Below, piece after piece: positions 7,053-15,074 of a DNA stretch of 21,009 nucleotides; the stretch's first letter is position 1, and every line of letters starts with the position of its first letter. The notes beneath the pieces are model-generated. The model was not told where the DNA came from and did not search any database. It worked only from the letters and a program-made list of their open reading frames with translations. Position numbers and translations under genes: made by a program. This stretch comes from an uncultured Bacillota bacterium (lineage in GTDB: Bacteria; Bacillota; Clostridia; Tissierellales; Tepidimicrobiaceae): NCBI GenBank assembly GCA_937967955.1, contig CALBUB010000022.1, positions 1-21,009 on the forward strand. Reading direction: 5' to 3'.

Positions 7053-7667
7053 TTACTCTCCTTTTCCTTGTTTAAGCCATTTTGCTACTGTTACTGTCCT
7101 CTTAGCTTGATGTTTTACAGCCTCTTCTACATCTTCTACCATTTTGCCTTCCTGATCTACTGTTACAGATGTACCATATGGATTACCCCCTGCTTTAAAT
7201 ATAGATGCATCAGTATAGCCTGGCGGTACTATAATTGCACCCCAGTGGCACATAGTTTTATATAATGCTAGAATAGTTGCTTCTTGGCCTCCATTTGCAT
7301 TCTGGGCTGAAGACATGGCAGATACTACTTTATTAACAAGTTTGCCTTGAGCCCATAGTCCTCCTTGCAAGTCAAGAAACTGCTTCATCTGAGAAGCCAC
7401 ATTACCAAAACGTGTTGGTGTGCTCAAGATCACTGCATCAGCCCAATCCAAATCTTCGGATGTGGCTACTTGTATATCCTTTGTCTCATCATAGTGTTTT
7501 TTCCACAAGGGATTTTTGCTAATTGCTTCTTCTGGCGCAAGCTCTTGAACTTTTCTAAGCCTAACCTCGGCTCCTAATTCTTCTGCTGCTTCCTTAGCCC
7601 ACTGAGCCATTTGATAATTGTTTCCTGTGGCACTGTAATAGATAATAGCCACTTTAACCTTATCCAT
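7053..7667 (-). CDS. wrbA: WrbA-type NAD(P)H:quinone oxidoreductase (flavodoxin fold)
   Basis: A 204-residue flavodoxin-like protein. The FMN phosphate loop YYSATGNNYQMA (10-21), STPTRFGNVASQMKQFLD in the middle and the SSAQNANGGQEATILALY stretch (118-135) match WrbA, as does the length. Family members are tetrameric FMN enzymes that reduce quinones by two electrons, limiting semiquinone and oxidative damage. The residue pattern PPGYTDASIFKAGGNPYG is also typical. The start ATG has GGAG about 8 nt upstream. The gene leads a two-gene unit with the FMN-binding lipoprotein, suggesting a shared redox role. Confidence 0.9.
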   Translation of the reverse strand: MDKVKVAIIYYSATGNNYQMAQWAKEAAEELGAEVRLRKVQELAPEEAISKNPLWKKHYDETKDIQVATSEDLDWADAVILSTPTRFGNVASQMKQFLDLQGGLWAQGKLVNKVVSAMSSAQNANGGQEATILALYKTMCHWGAIIVPPGYTDASIFKAGGNPYGTSVTVDQEGKMVEDVEEAVKHQAKRTVTVAKWLKQGKGE

Positions 7668-7852
7668 ACATCAAGACTCCTTTCCTTGGCTTTTTATTGG
7701 GTTATAACCTATTTAGAGTTTACCCTATAGTATGTTAATCAATCACATTATTTGGAATAATTTGATAATTTACAGGTCATATATCCAATATTCATGTTAT
7801 TCCTAAAAAACAAAAAACTATTCCACTATGAGGAGCCTATTGCACAAAACGC

Positions 7853-7881
7853 TTGTTCTTTTAATTAATATCAAGTATACT
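7853..7881 (+). promoter_or_regulatory. sigma-A type promoter of the ydjM-like gene
   Basis: TTGTTC (7853-7858) and TATACT (7876-7881) are separated by 17 bp and lie about 45 bp upstream of the start at 7925. Confidence 0.6.
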
Positions 7882-7924
7882 TATTTATTACAAGGACCAA
7901 ATAATATATGAAAGGGACAAAGTC

Positions 7925-8509
7925 ATGACAGGAAAAACCCACACAGCAATAGGAATGGCAATAGGATTTACATTAGCATTTGAAAAACCTATAGATACAC
8001 AGCTAGCAATAATAGCAGCTTCTACCATTGGTGCCTTAGCTCCCGATTTAGATCATCCCAAAGGAGAGCTTAATCAAAAACTGCTATTAATAAACAATAA
8101 TTTCTTTAAAACAGCCTTTTACTTGACAGTAGGAGGTGGATTCCTATATATTTATGCTCAAAAAAATACTCCATTATTCATGCTGTTAGGGCTTTTTTTT
8201 CTTGTTCTAGCAATTTCAAGCCACAGAACCTTTACTCATAGCATACTAGGATTTATTTTATTTTCAGCTATAGTAAAACTTATATTAATGGAGTATGGAG
8301 TATCTTCCATATATAAGGGACTTATTATAGGATATTCCTCCCACCTATTAGCAGATTGCTTTACTTCAAAAGGAATCAAGCTATTCTATCCCTTTAAAAC
8401 TAATGTGGTGTTTCCATTAAAATTTAAGAAAAACGGTTTTGCAGAAAAACTTACTTTCTCTTTGCTCATATTATATTGCCTTGTAATGTTATTTTTAAAT
8501 TTAATATAA
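7925..8509 (+). CDS. YdjM/DUF457 family membrane-bound metal-dependent hydrolase
   Basis: A 194-residue integral membrane protein. The conserved polar motifs of the YdjM/DUF457 family are present: GKTHTAIG near the N-terminus (3-10), GALAPDLDHP (37-46), SHRTFTHS (about 98-105) and SSHLLADC in the C-terminal third, interleaved with hydrophobic helices. His and Asp residues in these motifs suggest a metal site. The substrate is not known; in E. coli ydjM is an SOS gene, but no LexA-type box is evident here. The start ATG has AAAGGGAC upstream. The ORF is monocistronic and ends at a bidirectional terminator. Confidence 0.8.
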   Translation: MTGKTHTAIGMAIGFTLAFEKPIDTQLAIIAASTIGALAPDLDHPKGELNQKLLLINNNFFKTAFYLTVGGGFLYIYAQKNTPLFMLLGLFFLVLAISSHRTFTHSILGFILFSAIVKLILMEYGVSSIYKGLIIGYSSHLLADCFTSKGIKLFYPFKTNVVFPLKFKKNGFAEKLTFSLLILYCLVMLFLNLI

Positions 8510-8536
8510 AAAGTGCACCTTTTATAGGTGCACTTT
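8510..8536. terminator. bidirectional terminator between ydjM-like and AGCS genes
   Basis: AAAGTGCACCT (8510-8520) and AGGTGCACTTT (8526-8536) give an 11-bp stem with loop TTTAT. The right side is T-rich on the plus strand and the left side is A-rich, so it can terminate both convergent transcripts. Confidence 0.88.
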
Positions 8537-8539
8537 ATT

Positions 8540-9952
8540 TTATATCTTATCTGGCTTAATTGTACTTGAGCCTTCAAATTCATAGTTATAATGTAGCTTT
8601 TCTCCTCTTGCTATTTGACTATCATAATCCTTTAACATATTATTGGATTCCTTATATAGTAAAAACAATGCGATTAAATTAGGTACAACCATAATACCAT
8701 TAAACATATCAGCTAAATCCCATACTAAATCTACTTTTTGATATGACCCTAATACTATAAAAATTAACACAATAACTTGATATATTCTAATGGCAGCTTT
8801 ACCTTTAAATAAAAATCTAACATTGTTTTCCCCAAAATAATACCATCCAATTACTGTTGTAAATGATAAAAATGTTAGACATATTGCTAGGAACATTCTA
8901 CCTATTGGGCCAAAGGCAATATTGAAACCTTCTTGGGTCACAGCAGCACCTGCAAGCCCCGATTGATAAGCTCCTGTTACTAATATGACCATAGCTGTTA
9001 TAGTACAGACTAGAATGGTATCTATAAACACAGCTACCATTGCTGAAAGCCCTTGCTCTACTGGATGTTCAACATCGGCTACTGCATGAGAGTTTGGGGT
9101 TGAACCCATACCAGCTTCATTTGAGAAAAGCCCTCTAGCAACTCCATATCTAACAGCTTGTTTCATTCCTATACCTGCAGCACCGCCAAATATTGCTTGC
9201 GGATTAAAAGCTCCTATAAATATAGCTTTTAAAGTTGGAATTATATTATTTCTAAATAGTACCAAAACAACTATGCTGCCAAGTATATATATTGCAGCCA
9301 TAATTGGAACCACCATTTCCGCAAATTTTGCAATCCTTTTCATTCCACCTATAAAAATCAAGCCTGCTATAATTGCAATTGCTATCCCTGTTGCCACATT
9401 AGGAATATTAAACGCCCTACCTACTGCCTCTGATATAGAATTAGATTGAACCATATTTCCTATAAAGCCTAAGGCTATAATAATGGCTATTGCAAAAAAT
9501 GATGCTAATCCCTTAGATTTTAATCCATTCTTAATGTAATAAGCTGGTCCCCCTACCAATTGGCCATCAATGTCAGTTTCACGATACTTTTGTGCCAGGG
9601 TTGCTTCTGCAAATATAGTTGCCATCCCGAATATGGCTGATACCCACATCCAAAACACAGCTCCAGGGCCTCCTGCAGCAATAGCTGTGGCCACTCCAGC
9701 TATATTGCCTGTACCTACTTGGGCAGCTATGGATGTAGCTAAAGCTTGAAAAGAAGACATACTTCCTTCTTTGTTTTGTTCTTTATTAAAAACACCGCCA
9801 AAAACTCTCTTTGCTGCTTTTCCAAATCGTTTAACTTGAGGAAAACCCAATGCTATAGTAAGATAAATTCCTGTGCCAACTAATCCAATGATTAATACAT
9901 AATCCCAAAGAATACTATTAACAAAAGAAACAATTCCCTCTAAGATTTCCAT
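8540..9952 (-). CDS. AGCS family sodium:amino-acid (alanine/glycine) symporter
   Basis: A 470-residue membrane protein with about 10-11 hydrophobic helices. The AGCS signatures are clear: SSFQALATSIAAQVGTGNIAGVA (66-88) and GVARGLFSNEAGMGSTPNSHA (about 270-290), as well as the C-terminal WYYFGENNVRFLF. The family couples Na+ (sometimes H+) entry to uptake of alanine, glycine or related amino acids across the cytoplasmic membrane. The length is normal. The start ATG has GGGGGA about 9 nt upstream. It has its own strong promoter with a palindrome inside the spacer, suggesting a dedicated repressor. Which amino acid is carried cannot be read from the sequence. Confidence 0.92.
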   Translation of the reverse strand: MEILEGIVSFVNSILWDYVLIIGLVGTGIYLTIALGFPQVKRFGKAAKRVFGGVFNKEQNKEGSMSSFQALATSIAAQVGTGNIAGVATAIAAGGPGAVFWMWVSAIFGMATIFAEATLAQKYRETDIDGQLVGGPAYYIKNGLKSKGLASFFAIAIIIALGFIGNMVQSNSISEAVGRAFNIPNVATGIAIAIIAGLIFIGGMKRIAKFAEMVVPIMAAIYILGSIVVLVLFRNNIIPTLKAIFIGAFNPQAIFGGAAGIGMKQAVRYGVARGLFSNEAGMGSTPNSHAVADVEHPVEQGLSAMVAVFIDTILVCTITAMVILVTGAYQSGLAGAAVTQEGFNIAFGPIGRMFLAICLTFLSFTTVIGWYYFGENNVRFLFKGKAAIRIYQVIVLIFIVLGSYQKVDLVWDLADMFNGIMVVPNLIALFLLYKESNNMLKDYDSQIARGEKLHYNYEFEGSSTIKPDKI

Positions 9953-9998
9953 TACACCGTCCCCCTATATGATTGTTATAAATTTAACATTCATTGTA

Positions 9999-10027
9999 AT
10001 TATAACACTCTTCAAAAGAGTTGTCCA
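9999..10027 (-). promoter_or_regulatory. promoter of the AGCS symporter gene with an operator-like palindrome in the spacer
   Basis: On the minus strand TGGACA (10027-10022) and TATAAT (10004-9999) are 17 bp apart. The spacer contains ACTCTT-caa-AAGAGT (10007-10021 on the plus strand), a perfect 6-bp inverted repeat filling most of the space between the two elements. Confidence 0.7.
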
Positions 10028-10080
10028 GTTTATCTATTAGAAAATTATATATTTTTCTTACTTTTATAAAAATAATAAAT

Positions 10081-10111
10081 AGTAGTGGGCTGCCAAAGGC
10101 TGCCCACTACT
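10081..10111 (-). terminator. rho-independent terminator of the ycl-type operon
   Basis: AGTAGTGGGC (10081-10090) pairs with GCCCACTACT (10102-10111), and an inner GCC/GGC extends the stem after a T-T mismatch. A T-rich tract follows on the minus strand. The yclQ stop codon lies in the stem. Confidence 0.85.
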
Positions 10112-11072
10112 TACTCAAAGCTTGCTGTATATCCTCTATCATTATATTTGTTCCTTGTAGTCCGCCAGAAGCCACATACCATATTTGTGAAGTTAGATAT
10201 ACTATTCTTCCATTTTTGTAAGCATCCGTTTCCTTTATTAAATCATTATCGAATATCTGCTCAGCTGTTACATTTCCTCCTGCTACAGCTGCTCTATCTA
10301 TGACGAATACGTAGTCTGGGTTCTTTTCCAATATATACTCAAAGGTTATGCTCTGACCATGGTTGGACACCTCTATATTTGAATCCGCTGGAGCAAATCC
10401 AAATTCCTTATGGATAAGGCCAAATCTGGAGCCCTCTCCAAAAGCACTGATATTCCCATCATTAGCCATTACCACTAGAGCATTTATGCCCATTTCTTTT
10501 ACTTCTTTATTGATCTTTTCTATTTCACTGCTTATATTTGCTAGCTCTTCTTCTATAAACTTTTCCTTATCAAATATCTGTCCTAATATCTTCATATTGT
10601 TCTCTACGGATTCCAAATAGTTTGCTCCATCTACTTGGAAAAATACTGTAGGAGCAATCTTATTTAGCTCTTCATAGACTTCAGTCTGCCTTCCTGAGAT
10701 GAATATCACATCGGGTTTTAACTCATATATCTTTTCAAAATCAGGTTCAAATAGAGTTCCCACATCTTCATATTTGTCGTCATTGAACTTGCTTAAATAC
10801 TCTGGAATATTGCTCTTTGGAAGGCCTAATATTTCAACTCCCATCTTGTCCAAGGAATCCAAAGTAGCGTAGTCAAACACTATTACCCTTTCAGGATTCT
10901 TCTTCACTTCTGCCTTACCTAGAGGATGTTCTATTGCTATAATCTCCTCTTCGGCTGATTTGGAATCTTGGTTGTCTGAATTTGCTTCCTTGCTGTTATT
11001 ACTGCAGCCCACAAGAACTAAAATGCTAATAATAAGTACTGATAATATGATAAAATGTTTCTTTCTAAACAT
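10107..11072 (-). CDS. yclQ: siderophore-binding lipoprotein of an ABC importer (YclQ-like)
   Basis: A 321-residue class III periplasmic-type binding protein. Lipobox LVGC with Cys23 anchors it to the membrane. The segment HPLGKAEVKKNPERVIVFDY (49-68), then ATLDSLDKMGVE, LFEPDFEKIYELKPDVIFISG and FGEGSRFGLIHKEFGF, followed by VSNHGQSITFEYILEKNPDY, matches Bacillus YclQ (petrobactin and related catecholate binding) closely by eye. It captures ferric siderophore outside the membrane and passes it to YclN/YclO. It is the last gene of the four-gene operon, 23 bp after yclP, and carries the operon terminator. The exact siderophore is inferred. Confidence 0.9.
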   Translation of the reverse strand: MFRKKHFIILSVLIISILVLVGCSNNSKEANSDNQDSKSAEEEIIAIEHPLGKAEVKKNPERVIVFDYATLDSLDKMGVEILGLPKSNIPEYLSKFNDDKYEDVGTLFEPDFEKIYELKPDVIFISGRQTEVYEELNKIAPTVFFQVDGANYLESVENNMKILGQIFDKEKFIEEELANISSEIEKINKEVKEMGINALVVMANDGNISAFGEGSRFGLIHKEFGFAPADSNIEVSNHGQSITFEYILEKNPDYVFVIDRAAVAGGNVTAEQIFDNDLIKETDAYKNGRIVYLTSQIWYVASGGLQGTNIMIEDIQQALSK

Positions 11073-11095
11073 ATAACGCCTCTCCTTTCAGTATT

Positions 11096-11851
11096 TTAGT
11101 AATATACACAGATTCTATTGTTGTTTATATCTTGAATACAGAATTCTAAATCGTATACTTGCTCAAGTATTTCTTCCCTTAGAATTTCGTCAGCTCCACC
11201 TTTTTCAAATACTTTTCCATTACATAAAACTACAATCTGGTCTGAATAACAAGATGCAAAATTTATATCATGGATAACTATTATAACAGTCTTGCCTTTT
11301 TCATCTACTAATCTTCTTAAAGTCTTCATAATTTCAACGGAATGCTTCATATCCAAATTGTTTAAAGGTTCATCAAGGAGAATATAGTCTGTATCCTGGG
11401 CAATAACCATTGCTATATAAGCCCTCTGCCTTTGCCCACCGCTGAGCTGGTCAAGGTACTTGTGTTCAATATCCTTCAGCTTCATGTACTCAATGGCCTC
11501 ATCTACATGTTTCCAATCTTCTTCTGTAAGCTTACCCTTACTATAGGGGAAACGGCCAAAGCTTACTAAATCCCTAACAGTTAGCCTTATATTTATATGG
11601 TTAAATTGTTTTAAGATAGCTATCTTCTTAGCTAATTCATTAGTATCCCACTGGTCCAATTCCTTTCCCTCAATGAAAATGTGACCAAAATCCTTATCAA
11701 TAAGCCTACTTATAATTGATAGTAAAGTACTTTTACCAGCTCCATTTGGTCCTATGAAGGATGTAATCTTCCCCTTTTGTATATTTAAGCTAACATCATC
11801 TAGCACCCTATTGTTTCCATATGCCTTAATAATATTTTTCACTTCTATCAT
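11096..11851 (-). CDS. yclP: siderophore ABC transporter ATPase (YclP-like)
   Basis: A 251-residue FepC-type ATPase. Walker A GPNGAGKST (34-42), Q-loop Gln82, signature LSGGQ (136-140), Walker B YILLDE (156-161) with Glu161, and switch His194 are all present. The segment KQFNHINIRLTVRDLVSFGR (81-100), followed by FPYSKGKLT, is characteristic of YclP and related siderophore ATPases. Its start codon overlaps the end of yclO by 4 bp (ATGA), indicating translational coupling. It powers ferric-siderophore import. Confidence 0.93.
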   Translation of the reverse strand: MIEVKNIIKAYGNNRVLDDVSLNIQKGKITSFIGPNGAGKSTLLSIISRLIDKDFGHIFIEGKELDQWDTNELAKKIAILKQFNHINIRLTVRDLVSFGRFPYSKGKLTEEDWKHVDEAIEYMKLKDIEHKYLDQLSGGQRQRAYIAMVIAQDTDYILLDEPLNNLDMKHSVEIMKTLRRLVDEKGKTVIIVIHDINFASCYSDQIVVLCNGKVFEKGGADEILREEILEQVYDLEFCIQDINNNRICVYY

Positions 11852-12801
11852 GAAAACCTTCCCTCCTTGAGAATTAAATAGATGAAGTATACTCCTCCAA
11901 TGAAGTTAATTATTACACTTATAGGAGTTTTGAAATTGAGTATCCTTTCAGCAATTAGCTGGCCTCCAATAAGCATTATGGAGCCAAGTAGCATGGAGCC
12001 TGGTATTAGGTATTTATGTTTATAAGTGTTTAAAAATTGCCTATTTATATTTACTACCAGTAGCCCTAAAAAAGTAATTGGTCCAACTAGTGCAGTGGAT
12101 ATGGATACTAGTATTGCTATAACAATAAACATCCTCTTTACAAAGCTTGTATACTCTACTCCTAAATTGATTGCACTATCTCTTCCTAGGGATACCACAT
12201 CTAACTCTCTTGTATATCTAAATATATAAGCTAAAGTCACTAAGACTCCTAATATGGCAATATATAATATATCTGTGTTTATATTATTGAAGCTGGCAAA
12301 CATTCTATTTTGCACTACGAAGAACTCATTAGGATCCATTAACACCTGCATAAAAGATGTTAAACTCTGAAAAAAGGTCCCCAGTATTACACCAAATAAA
12401 AGCAGTGAAAATATTGTATTTCCCTCTTTTCTAAAAAAGAACTTAAACAAGAGCACTGAAAATATGATCATAAGTCCTATAGACAACATGAAATTAAAAT
12501 ATTTTCCAAATTGTATCAGTAAAGCAGACCCAAATACGAATACTACAAAGGTCTGTATGAACATATATAGGGAATCTAAACCTAACACACTTGGTGTAAG
12601 TATCCTGTTATTGGTTATAGTCTGAAATAATGTAGTGGAGAAAGCTATACTACTTCCCACAAGGAGTATAGAAACTACCTTAGCTATACGCCTAGGTAAG
12701 GCATAATCCCAATTGTTTGGGTTAAGTCCCCATGTTAAATATAGTACTGCCAATATTACCAGCAATATGCTTAAGAATAATAGTTTAGATTTAACTTTCA
12801 T
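11848..12801 (-). CDS. yclO: siderophore ABC transporter permease (YclO/FecCD family)
   Basis: A 317-residue FecCD/BtuC-type permease with about nine to ten hydrophobic helices. Motifs include NRILTPSVLGLDS (70-82), LGRDSAINLGVEYTSFVKRM and VGPITFLGLLVVNINRQFL, the last being the conserved permease segment that faces the ATPase coupling region. It is the second permease subunit, forming a heterodimer with YclN. Its start overlaps the end of yclN by 11 bp. Confidence 0.92.
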   Translation of the reverse strand: MKVKSKLLFLSILLVILAVLYLTWGLNPNNWDYALPRRIAKVVSILLVGSSIAFSTTLFQTITNNRILTPSVLGLDSLYMFIQTFVVFVFGSALLIQFGKYFNFMLSIGLMIIFSVLLFKFFFRKEGNTIFSLLLFGVILGTFFQSLTSFMQVLMDPNEFFVVQNRMFASFNNINTDILYIAILGVLVTLAYIFRYTRELDVVSLGRDSAINLGVEYTSFVKRMFIVIAILVSISTALVGPITFLGLLVVNINRQFLNTYKHKYLIPGSMLLGSIMLIGGQLIAERILNFKTPISVIINFIGGVYFIYLILKEGRFS

Positions 12802-13738
12802 AACTCCTCCTCCTAGCTAGTAAATAGAGAAAGATGAAACTGCCTAGTACGCCTACAGTTAAACCAATGGAGACTTCATAAGGATAGATTATGACCCTTC
12901 CTAAAATATCACAAAAGAGGAGAAAGACTGCTCCAAGTATGGCAGTAGACAGTAAGCTTCTCTTTAAATTATCTCCCCTATACATGGAAACCAAATTAGG
13001 GATAATTAGTCCTAAAAATGGTATCCTTCCTACGGTAATGATAACTGTAGAGGATATTAATGCCACTATAACCAGCCCAATGGTAACTACCTGATTGTAA
13101 TTGAGACCAAGGCTTACAGAGAAATCCTTTCCCATGCCTGCCAATGTAAACTTATTGGCATATAAGAAAGCAAGTACCACAAAGGGAATGCTTATGTACA
13201 ACAGTTCGTACCTTCCCTTGATAATCATGGAAAAATCTCCTTGTAACCAAGCAGAAATATTTTGTACTAGATCGTACCTATAGGCGAAAAAGGTGGTTAT
13301 AGAATCAAGCACACTACCTAACATAAGCCCTATAAGAGGTATGATGACGGTGTTTCTGTACTTTATCTTCCTTAGTATGCCAAGGAATAAGAAGCTGCCT
13401 ATAAGTGCAAATATAAAGGAAATAATCATCTTTGTAAGGGTGCTAGCTTGGGGGAATACAATAATAGAAATCAATATGCCTAATTTGGCAGAATCCATAG
13501 TACCAGCAGTTGTGGGGGATACAAACCTGTTTTGGGTAATCCTCTGCATAATAAGTCCACAAATGCTTAAACCAGCACCGGCTACAATTATACTTATAAG
13601 CCTGGGTATTCTACTTAAAAGTAAAATCTGAATTTGCTCTTGGCTTAAGTTGAAAATATCCCATATGGCTATATCCTTAACTCCTATAAAAATTGATAAA
13701 ATTGATAATAATATAAGTGCTAATGCTAACCTTTTCAT
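12791..13738 (-). CDS. yclN: siderophore ABC transporter permease (YclN/FecCD family)
   Basis: A 315-residue FecCD-type permease, paralogous to its neighbour. Motifs are LLSRIPRLISIIVAGAGLSI (44-63), NRFVSPTTAGTMDSAKLG, GMGKDFSVSLGLNYNQV and GRIPFLGLIIPNLV. It is the first gene of the yclNOPQ-type operon, which keeps the Bacillus gene order. The start ATG has AGGAGGAAAA upstream. A near-consensus Fur box lies about 75 bp upstream, so iron repression is expected. Confidence 0.92.
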   Translation of the reverse strand: MKRLALALILLSILSIFIGVKDIAIWDIFNLSQEQIQILLLSRIPRLISIIVAGAGLSICGLIMQRITQNRFVSPTTAGTMDSAKLGILISIIVFPQASTLTKMIISFIFALIGSFLFLGILRKIKYRNTVIIPLIGLMLGSVLDSITTFFAYRYDLVQNISAWLQGDFSMIIKGRYELLYISIPFVVLAFLYANKFTLAGMGKDFSVSLGLNYNQVVTIGLVIVALISSTVIITVGRIPFLGLIIPNLVSMYRGDNLKRSLLSTAILGAVFLLFCDILGRVIIYPYEVSIGLTVGVLGSFIFLYLLARRRSYES

Positions 13739-13813
13739 TTTTCCTCCTAGTAAATGCCATTGATTGTTCTTTCTTCCTTATGCTATAATGTATAGTAATA
13801 CTTGAATCGATAT

Positions 13814-13828
13814 TGATATTCATTATCA
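13814..13828 (-). promoter_or_regulatory. Fur box controlling the siderophore importer
   Basis: TGATATT-C-ATTATCA differs from the 7-1-7 Fur consensus TGATAAT-N-ATTATCA at one base. It sits in the 202-bp divergent region between yclN and the AraC-type gene and could control either. Fur is expected to repress when iron is sufficient. Confidence 0.8.
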
Positions 13829-13940
13829 ATCAATGAATAGTATAACACCATCTAGCAAAAATTTCTTAAATATATTTAGGTTTTTTTAATTATTATTTTT
13901 TTGTTATATGCTTAATATAATCGTCAAGGGGGACTTTAAT

Positions 13941-14300
13941 GTGATTAAACATACAGCTTGTAACAAACCTATTTGCAATTTCCACATAAATAAAGCTATT
14001 TATTATACCTACCAAAACTATACAGAACCTTTAAACATAGAAAAGATGGCAAAATATTTAGGGATAAACAAGTGTTATTTCTGCCAGCTATTTAAAAAAG
14101 AAACTGGAAAAACATATTCCCAGTTTCTTAATGAGATAAGGATAGAGAAGAGTAAAGAGCTTTTAAAAAATACAGATATGTCCATATTAGATATAGCCTT
14201 ATCTGTAGGATATAATAATCAAAACTATTACACTATGGCCTTTAAGAAGATAACAGGCGTGACACCTTTAAAATACAGAAATCTAAAGTTAGCCCAATAA
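13941..14300 (+). CDS. stand-alone AraC-type HTH regulator, cysteine-containing
   Basis: A 119-residue protein that is almost only the AraC DNA-binding domain: two helix-turn-helix units around LNIEKMAKYLGINKCYFCQL (31-50) and MSILDIALSVGYNNQNYYTM, followed by AFKKITGVTPLKYR. I chose GTG at 13941 because AAGGGGGA lies 7 nt upstream; the in-frame ATG at 13908 has no ribosome binding site and would place that site inside the gene. There is no sensor domain, but four cysteines (Cys7, Cys12, Cys45, Cys48) occur in CX4C and CX2C spacing, which could bind metal; this is speculative. Divergent from the siderophore operon, so it may regulate iron uptake. It ends directly at the thioesterase gene. Confidence 0.85.
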   Translation: MIKHTACNKPICNFHINKAIYYTYQNYTEPLNIEKMAKYLGINKCYFCQLFKKETGKTYSQFLNEIRIEKSKELLKNTDMSILDIALSVGYNNQNYYTMAFKKITGVTPLKYRNLKLAQ

Positions 14301-15056
14301 CTACCTGGCCTTAAGCTTTAGTTGTGCTTTAAATATTAGCTGGTCTTTCCCTTCATCAACACCTTCAATATATACTACATTGGAATCATTATCAGCCTTA
14401 TCTTTAAAGAGGCTTATGGTGTCTCCTGCAAAGGCTTCATTCTTATAGTTGACCTCTATGGCTTCAACTATAAATTTTTTGTGCTCCTTAAGTCTAAAGC
14501 AATCCATTATAAAATCAACATATTTGGAGTTGTTTAAATGCTCATTTACATCTATATCACTATAGCCTATTGGTCTTTTATATAACAGCTCCAAAGGACC
14601 ATTAGGCTGAAACCTTCCTAGTTTGCAAGGAATGGGCCTTTCTCTTTTTGCCATTTCATATGTATCATATATGGACTCAAGCCTTTTCAATCTTCTAGTA
14701 GCCATATCGATTACTACCCAAGTGGATACTGCTTTGGCAAATATATGGCCCTTCTTATCCCTTCCAAGGAAGTTTCTTATAAATTGGAACCTTTCAGGCT
14801 TTTCAGGCCAAGTTTCTATAGTAATCTTTTCACCCCATATTGGGTACCTTTCAATATGGACCCTCATCCTTACTAATACCCATAAGGCATTATACTTTTC
14901 ATGCATCTTCTTCATTCCAACCCCTAAATTTTCTGCATGAAGGGTAGCCACATCTTGGAAGAATTGGAATAAGGAGCTTAGCTTTAAATTGCCAGTAAAG
15001 TCTACATGGCTTACATCTATTTCAAATTCCTTACTATATACTGGAATAGCTTTCAT
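14301..15056 (-). CDS. acyl-ACP thioesterase (FatA/FatB family)
   Basis: A 251-residue double-hotdog thioesterase. The first hotdog includes SLFQFFQDVATLHAENLGVG (28-47) and ALWVLVRMRVHIERYP, and the second YSDIDVNEHLNNSKYVDF (165-182) carrying the catalytic Asp169/Asn171/His173 region of the bacterial Acyl-ACP_TE family. It releases free fatty acid from acyl-ACP. The DegV/FakB-type fatty-acid-binding protein just upstream could handle the product, though that link is only inference. It is third in an operon after DUF3841 and threonine aldolase, 18 bp downstream of the latter. The 3' end touches the AraC stop codon, with no terminator between them. Confidence 0.9.
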   Translation of the reverse strand: MKAIPVYSKEFEIDVSHVDFTGNLKLSSLFQFFQDVATLHAENLGVGMKKMHEKYNALWVLVRMRVHIERYPIWGEKITIETWPEKPERFQFIRNFLGRDKKGHIFAKAVSTWVVIDMATRRLKRLESIYDTYEMAKRERPIPCKLGRFQPNGPLELLYKRPIGYSDIDVNEHLNNSKYVDFIMDCFRLKEHKKFIVEAIEVNYKNEAFAGDTISLFKDKADNDSNVVYIEGVDEGKDQLIFKAQLKLKAR

Positions 15057-15074
15057 ACTATTTGCTCCTTCCTA

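Noticed and set aside
7690..7745. MerR-type dyad CTATAGGGTA...CTCTAAATAG upstream of wrbA
   Set aside because: The arms match only partly and the flanking -35/-10 elements are poor.
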